DNA from: Syncephalastrum monosporum B8922
Lineage: Eukaryota > Mucoromycota > Mucoromycetes > Mucorales > Syncephalastraceae
Reading direction: 5' to 3'
NCBI GenBank assembly: GCA_000697355.1
Contig: JNEN01001261.1
Location: 1-64,000 of the forward strand
Length of the DNA stretch: 64,000 nt
Positions 21,001-35,065 of the stretch are shown here, one piece after another (position 1 is the first letter of the stretch; every line of letters starts with the position of its first letter). The position numbers and the translations under genes were made by a program. The notes beneath the pieces were generated by a model. It ran no database searches, was not told where the DNA came from, and was given only the letters and a program-made list of their open reading frames with translations.

Positions 21001-21915
21001 AGCGGACAGAAGGAGCAAAACCAGCAGGAGGAACAGAAAAAACGCAGTTGTCCAACAAAATGAGAGAGCGGCAAACATGCCAGTAATAGCAAAGAGATGT
21101 GGATGCTCGAATACATCATGTTATACGGATATAACCGCAGCAAAAGTAAAGCCAGAACAGGAGCAGAGCAGGAGCAGAGCCACAGGAGATGGCGTTCAGG
21201 CATTGGGCAATTCTGTTTACAAAAACACCTAGTCTTCGCACGGGTACACAACATGCAGCTATTCACACACAGAAAATGATTGGAAGTTATAACCCATAAT
21301 GAACGAGATAGGATGCAAAGTTCTCATGACTGAATTGGGTAATGCCGTACCAGCTTGCTATTCCGAAGTCATCATCTTGTCATATACAGGCCAGACTCAT
21401 AAATCATGAAGAGACACCCTTTTATTTGTGAGCTAACATAGTGTCAGCTTTGTGCGCAGCTGAGGTTCATTATCAGAGAATCTGCTTTAGTGCATGTCCT
21501 TTGGTTGGCTGGCATATGATCGTACGGTGAAACAGACTGCTCATGGGGGGCGCACAATAGTTCACGGGCGAATGACGATAGATACAGTCACGCACCACTC
21601 AATACCGCATTATTCAGCGACGTGCTGCGGACAGACGGACCACGCCATGGTATGGAAAAGATCGATCCTGCAAAATGAATGAAGAAACTCAGCCTTGAAT
21701 TTGATAGGGATGGGAGAATCCCAGGCGCTTAGTCAGATTTTGGCACAGCCAATGCGACCATGCCCAGCAGATGCCCAGCAGATGACAAACCCAGTTCTGG
21801 ATACTTCCGCTTGCTTGGAATCATGGCATATAAATAAGGAACGGTTAATCCTTCATTAAATTCCAGCTCTCCTCAAACTCCATTCACCGACTTACATACT
21901 TGAGCAGTCAGAAAA
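21001..21915. other. Intergenic region and thioredoxin promoter
   Basis: No gene seen. The stretch GCCCAGCAGATGCCCAGCAGATG near 21760 is a small tandem duplication. The thioredoxin promoter occupies the last 100 bp. Confidence 0.4.
21829..21836 (+). promoter_or_regulatory. TATA box of the thioredoxin gene
   Basis: TATAAATA sits 79 bp upstream of the thioredoxin start codon, with CT-rich sequence and TTCACCGACTTACATA in the likely 5' UTR between them. Confidence 0.5.
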
Positions 21916-22325
21916 ATGAACCACCCCAAGAATCTTGAAGAGTTCAACGCGCTCATTGCCCAGAACAAGCTGGTTGTGATCGACTTCAGCGCTGAATGGT
22001 GCGGGCCTTGCAAGGTAGTCGGTCCTAAATTCGCCAAGTTGCCCGAGGCCTACCCAGGCATCGCGTTTGCCAAGGTCGACGTGGACGACGCACCTGTAAG
22101 TCTCTATTGTAACGCAGATCAACGGAAAAGAAAAAGACATTTGATACCGTTATTGACTGACCTATGTATATGCCAAATGCGACCGTATAGGATGTTGCCG
22201 AGTTCTGCTCGATTCGCGCTATGCCAACCTTCCAGATTTTCAAGGACGGCCAAAACGTCGATGAGGTTGTCGGTGCTACTCTGCCGTTGGTGGAGACCAA
22301 GATCAAACAACACGCGCTTGCTTAA
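21916..22325 (+). CDS. TRX: Thioredoxin
   Basis: Two exons, 21916-22095 and 22191-22325, joined GT-AG in phase 0; 104 aa, the standard length for a cytosolic thioredoxin. It has the classical VVIDFSAEWCGPCKVVGPKF active site (Cys32/Cys35-type dithiol), KVDVDD, and after the intron the AMPTFQIFKDG block with the cis-proline. No targeting extension. Function: NADPH-thioredoxin reductase-dependent disulfide reductant for peroxiredoxins, ribonucleotide reductase and others. The next gene downstream, on the same strand, carries a second, degenerate thioredoxin-like fold. Confidence 0.97.
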
Positions 22326-22678
22326 AGTGACTCCTGTGCACTCTGTATATACCTTAAAAAATCATGGATTCATATTTTGTGGGCATTTAGAAGTAACCAC
22401 AGACTTACATTCTGATTGACGACTTATGGCATGTTGTTCATCCGTAATAAATTGCACAAGTATAAGCATGATTTGACAGCTAAAATAGAGTTAAGTGCTG
22501 TAGTCGAACGCTGAAAGCTACGCATTCATGAGGATGGTGACACAATTAATGGAAGCCGGTCTCCTGGGAAAAGGGTTACGTCCGTGTGGCGTATTTTGTT
22601 TTGACTATTTCTCTTCCCTCTTTTTCTTCTAGACGACAATATTCGCAATCAACCGAGGTCTTGCCACTGAATCAAAGA
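22326..22678. other. Spacer between the two thioredoxin-fold genes
   Basis: 353 bp. It contains the thioredoxin 3' UTR. Just before the next start codon a pyrimidine-rich stretch ending CTTCTTCTAG (about 22631) looks like a 3' splice site, so the downstream gene may have a 5'-UTR intron or an extra N-terminal exon starting near the ATG at 22529. Confidence 0.45.
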
Positions 22679-24309
22679 ATGACTGCTCCTTCTGCTCCTG
22701 CCATTGCTCCCGAACAAAGTGCAGTCGACGCTCAGCCGCCTCCGCCTTCTCCTCCTGCTCCTGTTGAAGAAACACAGAACAGCGACGACGCGTTTTCGCC
22801 CACGCCGGTACCGACACCGACAGACTCACGCGACTCTGTGACGCAGGTCCCGGATGGGCCGAAAGTCCCCTCCGATAGAAGCAGATATCCAACCAGTAGC
22901 AAGTACAACAAAAGCTATCAAGATAAGGGTCAGTATCAACCCAAGTACAGCAAGTACCAGTACCAGAATCAATACCAGAATCAATACCGAAACCAGTACC
23001 GAAACCAGTACCGAAATCAATACCAGAACCAGGAAATCGCCAGTTTAAGTGAAGCAAAGGAAAAAGGACAAAAGCCGCAACCCGATCAGGGCTACACTCC
23101 CGAAGCTGGTCGAAAATACAGCAAGAATTTCATCAACAGAAATTTCGCTACCGGGAAGATGCCTACTCCTCTAGCTTCCGAAGACCAGTTTGACCTGACC
23201 CCCAATGAACGCATTAGACGTCCCGAGAACTTAAAACATCTGCAGAACATCATTGCCTACAACGCGAGAATGGGTAACAAACTCACCATCGTCTGGTTCT
23301 GCCAATGGGGTCTGCTCGCATGCAAGCGGATTTATGCCCAGGTTCAAAAATGCGCGGATCTTTACAAAACCACGGTTAATATGATCGAGGTCGATGTGTC
23401 CGACGATAAGGTAAATTGGCTGTCCAGAATTTGTCTCTATGGTGATACTGACCCTTTATGACGTAGAAAATACTGAAGCATTACCATGTGAGGGGAACCC
23501 CGTCGTTCTTGTTCTTTCTCGATGGCGCAGAGTGTGAAGGTGAACGTATCCACGACGGTTTACCCATGCAAGAACTCGACGAAAAGATAAAGCGGCTCTC
23601 CAAACTCTCCAAGAAAACAAAGAAGTCAATGAGCACCACGCACGACAAGGACGCCAAGGCAGATGTCGGGACCAAAGCACGAAGCCGAAGCCAAAGCCAA
23701 AGCATCCATCAGAGCCCGGACAAATATCAAAATCAAGGCAAATATGAAAATCGAGACAGTGACCAAAACCAAGACAGATATCAAAGCCAAAAGCAAAGCC
23801 AGAACAAAATCTCAGCAAAGCAGCAGGACAATGATAGCTCGGAGGACGACAATGACCTTGGCTTTTATCGACCGCAGACCGCTGCTGAACTCGCTTCGGA
23901 AAGATATGGAGGTGATCCAGACTCATGGGACATGGAAGCGCCCTTCAAGTTAACCAGGCCGTCCGCCTCACAGCAGGCGAAATCCTCTAAGTCCTTTCAA
24001 CGTCAAAAGTATTATCAGGACCACGAAAACTCGTTCCTGTCTGTGCAAATGAGCCACAACCCGCAATCTCGAAAAGTGTGTACCTATTTCGTGCGTGGCA
24101 AATGCAGCTATGGTAATGACTGCATCTATCGGCATTTATCAGGGGAAGCGGCAGAGGCGTATCGAGTAGATAAGCCAGAGCCGAAGAAGGTTCCCATTTG
24201 CAAATACTTTTCCATAGGTAAATGCTTTTATGGTGACAAATGCTGGCTTGTCCATGATCGCAGCAGCCAGAAAAAGCCAGCTCAAAATGCTGAGGCGGCT
24301 GTTAATTAG
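22679..24309 (+). CDS. Thioredoxin-like domain fused to two CCCH zinc fingers
   Basis: Two exons, 22679-23410 and 23467-24309 (GT-AG, phase 0), 524 aa. Residues 1-90 are Pro/Ser/Ala-rich. Residues about 94-120 are a YxNQ tetrapeptide repeat (12-bp unit). Residues about 180-305 form a thioredoxin fold: TIVWFCQWGLLACKRIY in place of WCGPCK, EVDVSDDK, then HYHVRGTPSFLFFLDG with the cis-proline after the intron. The active-site CxxC is lost, leaving Cys208 and Cys215 with six residues between. A low-complexity Gln/Ser/Lys region follows. Two C-X7-C-X5-C-X3-H fingers end the protein: CTYFVRGKCSYGNDCIYRH (449-467) and CKYFSIGKCFYGDKCWLVH (489-507). CCCH fingers of this spacing bind RNA in known families, so an RNA-binding protein with a non-catalytic thioredoxin module is the likeliest reading. 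I know no named family with this combination. Confidence 0.82.
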
Positions 24310-25113
24310 GAATCGTAGTTAGCTGTCGAGCGAAGTACTACATGCAAGGTAGTTGCTATCCAAAGAAATTAAAAGTGGTTATCTCCTCTTTTGCGTATTC
24401 ACCAAGCGTCTTAAGGTATCAAGTCGACTAATGAGATTTTCCGTTTTATGTATGGTCGAGCTTTCTTCAGAACGATACGTTTGGATGGGACCACAACGAT
24501 ATGTTGTACGGTGTACAGTCTCAGAGCTAAGTTATATTGCAGCTGTGCCTATAACCAAAATACAAAGCTTCCATTGTTTAGATACGCGTCAAGGGCTCTG
24601 GAGGTATGTTTACGTTCACAAGCAAGCCGATATAGTGGCAGCTTTTCTCCTTTCCCTCTGGGGGTGGTGGCAAGCAGAAAATCCTATGCTTATGCTATGG
24701 TCGAACAAAAACAAAAAAAGGAAGCAACCTGTTCAGTTTGTTGTATTTCGAAGCAGTGCGTCCGAAAGGCGCGGTGCGCCATGTACAGATACACAGACGA
24801 AGCCTTTTTTTTTTTTTTTTTGACATTCTAGATTTGTTATTCCCTAGGAAAGAGTTTGATTATATGCGCAGCATTCATCGATGGCTGCGCGCACAGTATT
24901 CTAGGTCTCGAAATATTCCTTTCTTTACGCTATAAGGCTTATCAATAGAGCTGTTTCTGCCAAAGGTTTCCAGAACCAGATAAAATGAATTCAGGACCTG
25001 TTAATCAGAGCATTGTCCTTGGGAACAGTTGCCTTTTTTGAAACAAACTGCCTGGACCGAATTTCTTCTATTTTCTTTCCCCTTGCGCATATAGTGCAGT
25101 GTAGATCTAAAGA
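24310..25113. other. Intergenic region, no gene seen
   Basis: About 800 bp with no credible reading frame; includes a run of 18 T near 24805. The final 100 bp (TTCTTCTATTTTCTTTCCCC) look like a DHX35 promoter/5' UTR. Confidence 0.4.
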
Positions 25114-27648
<2,535 letters not shown>

Positions 27649-27689
27649 ATTGGATAGAAGGACGGCAAACAAAAAAAAAAAAAAAGAAA

Positions 27690-29636
27690 CTAATAGTAAT
27701 GACGTGGTACAGAGGGAGGCGTGATGACGGCAGGTAAAGTGTTGCGGTGAAAAGACGGTGGACGTGAAGATGGATCGGCCGCGTTGATAGGAGGTGGTGG
27801 TGTCAAATATACAGAGCTTTCAGACCATGATCGAGCGTGCTTGATCGCTTCTGGATCGCCTGGTCTCGGTGCACCCAGATAGGAATACGGAGGTTGCTGC
27901 TGTTGTTGGTGATGATGATGGCGGCGCGGTTGGTATCGGGGTATAATGGTCATCGACTGAGGCTCTGCGTCAGGTACAGCACCACCACCACTGCCACCAG
28001 TGCCTCCGACGCCATGATCCGTCAGTGCATTCAGATCGGGTGCTGAGGGCTGCCGTGGCATGTAGCTGTAAGGCGGCGTGAGCAGCTGAGGAGACAGTGT
28101 CCATTCCTCTACGGACGAGTCATGCGAGACACGCGTCGAGAGGACCGGGAGCGGCGTCGTGTCGTCTGCAGCCACGCCCATGGCTTTGGCGGGGAGCGAC
28201 GTCAACGGGCGCAGAATCACGGACGGTTCGGCGGACACCTCACAAGCAGACGATGTCTCGTTGTAATCCGGCGGCGGTTGATGCAAGTAGAAACCGTAGC
28301 CGTGGTCGTATACAGACCGGGTCAGATCCGATTCGGTCGCCTCGCGCGTCGTACCGATTTTGATGGGAATGTCGAGCACAATACTGGCGCCAGCCTTTTC
28401 GTCCTCATACAACCGCATTTTCCGGCCTACATAACTGGCCATGCGGTCCCGCTTCCGAATACGCAAGCCGTCTATGTCGAGGCGAACGGTGGCTCGGATG
28501 CGGTAGCGGATCTGGACGGGGCAGGGGTGCAGGTCGAGGGTGGGGGGCGCGGCGTCGGGGACGGTCAAAGCTGTGCTAGTGAAGAAGCATTGAAAGTGCT
28601 CGTCGTCGCAGGCGAGGGGAAGTGTAACGTGGTCAATAGGGGCCGTATCCATGGTGACAGCTGTGCCATCTGCAAGCTGGGTGATGCGCTCCAGATGGAC
28701 AACTATGCCGTCACTGTGGCGGACAGGCGCCACATGCTGCACGCGCAGTGTGAATGGAACAGCCTCGCCTGGTCAGGTGATGAGGGGGGTTGGGGTTGCA
28801 CCGCAGGGGAGAGCACGCAAAAGAAATGGAAAAGTTGAGCCTACTTCACATGGGCAGTTTCTTTTTCAATCCATAAATGCCCTTACCTGGCATGAAGCAA
28901 GTACGCGGTGTGTGTAGCACGGCGGACACTTTTCCAGTGTCACCTTTGCGAAGCGTGTGGTGTTTAAGCACGCAGTCGTTGGGCACCGTAAAGGACACAG
29001 CGCCCTCGCTCGTCATGTCCTGCTGAGCATCCTGCTGGACCGAGACACGGTCGTGTATCCGTACCCGTGCCGAGGCCCTCGGCCAGACACAGCTCGGCAG
29101 ATCCCATGTTTCTTGTACGGCTTTGACCTTGTACTGCACCTTGCCCGGGATGCCCTTGTGATGGTTATGACTCGTCAGCGAAGGAGTGCGAAAGGAACAG
29201 AAATAGATCAATCAAGCAACAGTGGAGGGGACGGTACCTCTTGATCGACGTGCGACGGGATATCGGTGGGGACTGTGATATCAAAGGCAAGCGTGCCATC
29301 GCCATTCATAGGCTGTGGGTCGAGTGCCATTTTGAAAAGAGGTCGCTTTTGCGTGCCGAGCCGGGTCGTGCAAGCGAGGTGTATCACCACTCGACTGTTG
29401 CTTTGCTGGTGGGGCCCGTAGTCGAGTCGACCGCGGACACAGCCTACGCAGCCAGTTGGCTTGTATCTATGAATCACCTTTCATATCTCTGGACGCCTAC
29501 CTGTAATGTGGTCTCCCGGAAAAAAGGTGCGATCCGCATCGTCAAGGTCAATCGTCAAAAGCTGATCTTTATTCACGTTATAGACAAACGAGGTCGGTAC
29601 AGGCGAAGGGAGTGGGGACTGCTTTTCGCAGTCCAT
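27690..29636 (-). CDS. Arrestin-like trafficking adaptor (ART family)
   Basis: Four exons on the minus strand: 29636-29501, 29443-29238, 29154-28887, 28768-27690; 562 aa. The N-terminal arrestin fold includes FFPGDHITG, RVVIHLACTTRLG, FDITVPTDIPSH, GKVQYKVKAVQETW. The C-terminal fold has FTVPNDCVLKHHTLRKGDTG, EAVPFTLRVQHVAPVRHSDG and IQIRYRIRATVRL-like strands ending in IVLDIPIKIGTT. The last 200 residues are Pro/Ser/Gln/His-rich and contain a PPDY (PPxY) site for a NEDD4/Rsp5-type ubiquitin ligase WW domain. Fungal ART proteins bring such ligases to plasma-membrane transporters for endocytosis; that role is inferred from fold plus PPxY. The DHX35 gene converges from the left with only 41 bp between stop codons. 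Confidence 0.87.
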
Positions 29637-30099
29637 GTACTGTTTTCTGTCGAATGGTTCCAGTATAGCAATAGTAGTGATGGAACGAGAAAAAGAAAGG
29701 TAGAGTGTGAATATGTTATATATATATATATATATATATAGACGTGTATAGGAAAGAGAAAAGGATGAAGAAGAAAAGGACGCTAAAAAATGATCAAGCA
29801 AGAAAACATGCAACCACACTTTTGGAACAACTTTCGTGACACAAAACGTGCTGTCTGAGCAAGAAAAATGGGGATAAAAAAGGGCGAAAAGAAAAAAAAA
29901 AAAGGCAAATCTATTCCATTGTATCGCATGGTGTATAGCTCAAGCGAAGAAAAAAGAGAGAATGAATAAAAAAAAAGAAAAACAGAGCAAGTAAGAGAGA
30001 AGAAATGAAGGGATTGACAGAGTGGTGAGTTGTGAGCTGAATTGGTTTGTTTTGGTGGTGTTGTATATATACATAATGTAAGGTATGAAGCCAAAGGTT
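29637..30099. other. Spacer with TA microsatellite
   Basis: 463 bp between the arrestin-like gene start and the DOHH stop codon, both minus. It contains an AT dinucleotide run (29717-29740) and AG-rich sequence. No gene seen. Confidence 0.5.
29717..29740. repeat. (TA)12 microsatellite
   Basis: Twelve TA units upstream of the arrestin-like gene, flanked by ATGT and GACG. Confidence 0.85.
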
Positions 30100-31363
30100 C
30101 TACTGAGCCAATTTGAGAGAATGCATATTCTGCTTGTCCTGCGTTTCGAGACCGTTCGCGTATTGGAAATCGCCACTAATCATATAGAATAATAAGAGAC
30201 ACGCGTGCGTTTAGAAAAATGACGGACAAGATAGGGTACAGGTCCTCTTTACCTGGTCTCGTACTCGTACATGTCCAGAGCCACGACACAGCTTTCGCGG
30301 ACGACACGCTCATTGTCCTGCTTGAAAGTCTCGAGAGTCTTGAGGACCTCGGGGGTAGCAATAGAGCCAAGTGCCTCAGCTGCTTCGTGGCGGACCATGT
30401 ACGCCTCGTTTGCATCCTGGAGGGTTTCTGTCAAGGAGGGGACTGAGGCTGGGTGCTGCAATTGGCCAAACACGTAGGCAACTGTTCGATTATACAAGTA
30501 AGGTTAGACTACATCATTGGCACACATAAGCAGGTGTTGCATTGCATTGCAGTTTGCTTACTCTCATGACGGAATAAGGCTAATCCAAACCATTAAAAGT
30601 GTGTGTGAGCGTTCAAAATGTAGAAAAAAATAAAAAATAATTGACAGCGACTTACCACTCTTATCCTTGAGGCCCAAGGCAAGTGCCTCGACAGCTTCGG
30701 TATTGCCAATTTCACGCAAACCAAACATGGCACGGTAGCGTTCAAAAAGAGGCAGGTCAGGGTTCATCAGCTGTTCACCGAGCTCCTTGACAGACTTTGT
30801 GTTGGCAGGCGGTGCAGGATCGACCGAGCTGTAGAGGCTCTGCGTCGCCTCGCGCTCGGCCTTGTTCTTTGGATCATTGTCGTACTTGATCTTATCAATC
30901 GCAAGCTCGCACGTCTCGGCCACCGACTCGCTCGGGTCGTTCAAGTACTTTTCAAGCACACCAACAGCCTCCAGGGATCCAATAGCACCCATCGCTTCCG
31001 CTGCTTCGTGTCGTACCATTTCGTCTTCATTCGTATCCGCAAGCACACGACCCAGCACAGCGTTTGCCTTTGGGTTACCAATCTGGCCCAGGCAGTACGT
31101 CAATTCGTGCTTCAGCAACGCCGATTCATCGCTCAGTGCTATTTGATACCCATGTAAGAAACGAGTTGACACTCTTCTTCGGGCCGTCAATCGCTGTGTG
31201 TACCTTTGGAGATGATCTCGATCGAGCGCTCCGTCGGCAGGTTCTTCAACGTAAAAAGCGCACGGAAACGCTCAGCCAGCGAGACATTGCCAGGCGTGTT
31301 ACAGAGAACGGTTTCGAGGTGGTCATAGTCGACATTAAGGTGCGCAATCTCTTGCTCGGCCAT
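30100..31363 (-). CDS. DOHH: Deoxyhypusine hydroxylase
   Basis: Five exons on the minus strand: 31363-31204, 31138-30656, 30579-30562, 30481-30253, 30175-30100; 321 aa (human about 302). Two sets of four HEAT-like repeats carry the four metal-binding His-Glu pairs: [22 protein letters not shown] and VRHEAAEA again. The FRHE pair is encoded by an 18-nt micro-exon (30579-30562). Near the C-terminus [19 protein letters not shown] and FQYANGLE match the family. The enzyme uses a di-iron centre to hydroxylate deoxyhypusine in eIF5A, the last step of hypusine synthesis, in the cytosol. Start chosen at the ATG before AEQEIAHL. The next minus-strand gene ends 205 bp upstream of this start. Confidence 0.95.
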
Positions 31364-31568
31364 GGTATGGTTAAAAAATAATATGGAAAAGGTTGCTTTT
31401 TCTTTTTCTCTTTCAAATTTCTTCTTTTGATCGAAGCCACTCATGTCCCGCCCTTCCGCATGAAAATTGCCCATTCATTGAGTAGCAGAGAAATCATGTT
31501 CTTATTTTGCAATTTGCTCCTCTCTTTCGACACCTTTTTCTTCTGAAAGAAAAAGAAATAGTTGCTAT

Positions 31569-34477
31569 TTACAATGGAGTGGCCTTGTCCTTGTGTGGCA
31601 GACTGTACATGGCCAGTACATGATGTATACGGCGTATGCGGTCCGCGTCTGGCTCTACAAGCGTTATGCACGCGTGGATCAACTCTTGCAGGTCGTCACG
31701 CAACATGGGCTCCACTTTCGCAAGGAGCTGATGAAGGTGTGCTAGCGCTTCATACAGTGGAAAGTAGTGCACGAGCTTGTCACGGATGCGCCGCCGGCTC
31801 GTGTCCAAGTACTCAGAGGGGATGAGCGCTGATAGGAACGCTACAGCGCGCTGGGTAAGGACAGTTAACGCCGTCGTCGCATTGTTGACCCGGACCATGT
31901 CAGCCATTTCCCGGCGCGCCTGATTCTGCGTTTTCCGTCTCTTTTGTGTCTTATACACCGTCCACGTTGATTGCATCTTTTGCCCCCGCACCGCGAGCGC
32001 AAGTTCCTCGGCCAGTTCCACAAGTGTCGTCAGGATCGCATCAAGGAGAGTCTGATCCACGGTATCATTCTTCATTGCATCGTTTTGGTTCAGTAAGAGC
32101 CCCAGCACGCGCTCGGGCTCGGGTATATCGGCGAGCATGAGGAGATCCATCATAGAGGTGATAAATGACCCCGCCGTTAGGCTCCTATGTTCAGACTGCC
32201 GGAGGCCAACTTGGATGAGATCGGCTATCATGGATTTGATCGTCGCCGGCGCTTGATCATACAGACCAATGCACTGCAGCACACAACGCGTCGGCACCAC
32301 AAAAGACGTTTGATCCTCAGTCACCCACAAACGATACCATGTCTGCACCAGGCGATCACGCTCCTGCTCGTGTGTGTGGCCCATACGCACCATATGCTGG
32401 AGGAGTCGTACGAGGCCAATGTCGCGTACAGGAAGTATGTCGTGAGTTTTGATAAGATCCAACTTCTCGAACAGTGTGGATGAACCTCGTGTAGTGTCAT
32501 TGTCATTGTCGCCCTCGTCCGCAAAGGGGGTGCCAAGATAGAGTGCAAAATCCTCTTGGTCAGTGAGCACCTGCCGAAAGAGCTGGGCTGCCACACCGTT
32601 TCTGCTTTCCTCGTCTGTTTTCAAATTGGCCGTGAGAGACAGAATGGGCTCCAGGAAATGGTCTTGAAACCAACTGCTGGATTTGGCAACGCTTGCACTG
32701 TTTTGCTGCTTCATCTTCTCCTTAAGAAGCGCAAGGAGATGGTCGAAATAAATTTTGGGCTTGGACCGGAGTAGGTCTTGAATCAGCGCATGGCTTGACA
32801 CCTGCGAGCACCTTGCAAAGTACTGTGCGACCATGTCACGCAATCCTGGCAAAGTGACATCAGGCTCGACCGCGTGCATGAGTATCCGAAGTGAAATGTC
32901 GCTGACGCGCTGCAGGAACATGGGTACGATGGTGCTTGCAAAGGAAAGCACGTGCGGGTTGCCAAGGACGGTTTGCAGATGAGTCGCGCGTTGGGCCGTA
33001 GTCGGCGACGCGGCCGCACCCGCCTCGTTCAGTTCCTCGGTCAGCCAGAGGACATAAGCTTGGACAATCGCGGGCGAGGCTACGTAAATGCAGTCGGAAA
33101 GCCACTTTTGAGCGTTCGCGCTTGGGTCTTCGGATAACTTCTTGAGCATGTGATTTGCACCTGTCAGCGACGCCTCATCATCCGTCATGCCGGCCGTGTC
33201 AAATTTGGCACCGGTCCTGACATTGTAGGTCACTTGTTCGGCATCCGCCTCGGGTCGAAAGAGCTGGACAAAGGCATAGTACGGTGCAGTGCGCATATTG
33301 TATGGTTTCTCGCCAAGACGTTCTAGGAGCGTCTCGATCACTGCGCGTTGCAGATCCTCTGAAGCGTGATAAAGCGTCCACTCGGCGAGAATGACATCCA
33401 GCATGCTTTTTCTTGCGATAGGGTACGTGGATTTGATGGCGTCAATCATATAAAGCTCAAACTCGATAGGGGGTAAGGTCGTTAATAGCTCGCGCCAGCA
33501 TGCAATGCCTTCTTGTACTTTGGCGATGCGTGCCTGGGGATCAGTGGGTTGAGGCGTCTCTTCAAAGACTTTTTTGAGTGGATTCTGGTGTTCTAAGCGA
33601 AGGAATGTATGAGATCGAAGGCCGGTCCTTCGCACATTCGACAGAAGAGCTCACCTGTGCGATGTTTGACAGTGAAGAACGCACGTGCGAAGTGTGGATA
33701 GTCGTTATATTTTTTACGCAGAACGAGGCCAAGCGTGTTCCATGCCAGACCGAGTTCGTACGTTTTGAAGGGATCCCGCCAAAGCGCACTGCCGAGACGT
33801 TCATCAACCGCAGTAGAAAGCAAATCAGTGTCGGTGCGCGATAGAGCCGACAGAGCTTCGTCGACGACGGTAAAAGACAGCGTGGTATCGCGCAAGGCAG
33901 TCTCGAGCGCATCGAGGCAGACGAGGAGAGCGTCGTTGCTATTGGTGTTGCGTTGTTTGTCGTCGAAACACCAGCAGTTCATGATCACGTGGGCCATCAC
34001 AGGAGGCGAGCCCGTCTGGCAAAAGTGAGCGAGAGAGCTCACCCAATCGTGTGTTGAGACCAGGTCAGGCCGACCTGCCAAGGCCAACACAAGGCCATAC
34101 AAGTACACTGTCACTTCATTGTCTTGGTTCTGCTGCACGTGTCGCCAGGTGCTGTAAGACGTGCGCCGAGGGAAGCCGAGCACCCAGACCAGGCCATGCT
34201 GCTGCAGTAAACCACTGATACACGCGCGCAAGGCTGTCACAATAACGGTCTTTGAGTACTGAAATCCAAAGGCATCGTCGTCGTATTGAATGGACAACAA
34301 TAGTTGAATGAACAGATCAAAGTACGCATAAGTTTCCTCAAGACGTGAAGGGTATATGAAAGTGGGATTGTCGATCCGATCGAGCTTGACTGAACTTTCT
34401 TTCTCTTTAATGAGGTCGACCAGTTCTTGGTAAGAAAGACCAGGTGTGCTCCTGTTGAGCAGGTTCCCTAAATCCAT
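31569..34477 (-). CDS. Large helical protein of unknown function
   Basis: Two exons, 34477-33655 and 33592-31569 (62-nt GT-AG intron, phase 1); 948 aa. I do not recognise the family. The protein is almost entirely alpha-helical with repeated hydrophobic/charged helix pairs, as in HEAT/ARM-type scaffolds (ELYMIDAIKSTYPIARKSML, QKWLSDCIYVASPAIVQAYV, ERVLGLLLNQNDAMKNDT). There is no signal peptide, membrane span, zinc motif or catalytic signature. It is long, single-copy-looking and placed among housekeeping genes, so a conserved subunit of a large nuclear or trafficking complex is plausible. Start is the first ATG, giving MDLGNLLNRSTPGLSYQEL. Confidence 0.8.
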
Positions 34478-34664
34478 AAGGGAATAAAAAAAACGCGCGT
34501 TTTTTCCTGCTATTTAGCTGAGTTGGATCAATTCTATTGCTGCTCGAAAGCAAAATGGCAATTGAAATGGAGCATGATAGAAGATGTTGATATGGAGATA
34601 TTTCTCTAAAAAATATAATCATTATTACTTTGGCTAGCCTACGAGATTTCGTTCGTTGACTAAC
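34478..34664. other. Short promoter region
   Basis: AT-rich stretch upstream of the 948-aa gene; no other element seen. Confidence 0.35.
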
Positions 34665-35065
34665 TTCACTTTTTCTGCATACCTAAAGTGGCCGAAGCCG
34701 GGGTTGTCGATACGCGTTCATGGCGCGTCGGCCACTGTCTTATTTAAGGCTGAATGCATTTTGAGTCACAGCTTTAAAATCACGTCGAGGAGTTTCTTAC
34801 AAATGGGAGTGACATTTGGCGCAAGGCACATGTCTATGGAAAGTGTTGTCGACAGTGGCCTCGGGGAAAGCAAGTGGAGAGGAAGAAGGACAAAGGAGAA
34901 GCAAGAAAGGAGCGGAACTGGGTTACGTGTAATGTCTCGTATTCAATGTATAGGCATGAATCTATTTCATTTACGGACAGAGGAAAACGGGGAGGAAAAA
35001 CCTCTGGTGAGAGGGGAGCAAACGGAGGAGAAGACGGGAGAAGAGCTGGGAAAGAAGATGGCAAG
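34665..35065 (+). repeat. Dispersed repeat R1, copy 2
   Basis: Diverged copy of 20575-21000 in the same orientation (see that entry). The AG-rich part here gives spurious Lys/Arg/Glu-rich reading frames on both strands. Confidence 0.55.

Noticed and set aside
20793..21266. 157-aa minus-strand Cys/Ser/Leu-rich frame
   Set aside because: Falls in the AG-rich dispersed repeat; the partner repeat at 34.7-35.1 kb does not preserve the frame.
22096..22190. Reading straight through the thioredoxin intron to give a 167-aa protein
   Set aside because: Splicing at GTAAGT...TATAG gives a canonical 104-aa thioredoxin with the AMPTFQIF block; the read-through tail has no thioredoxin features.
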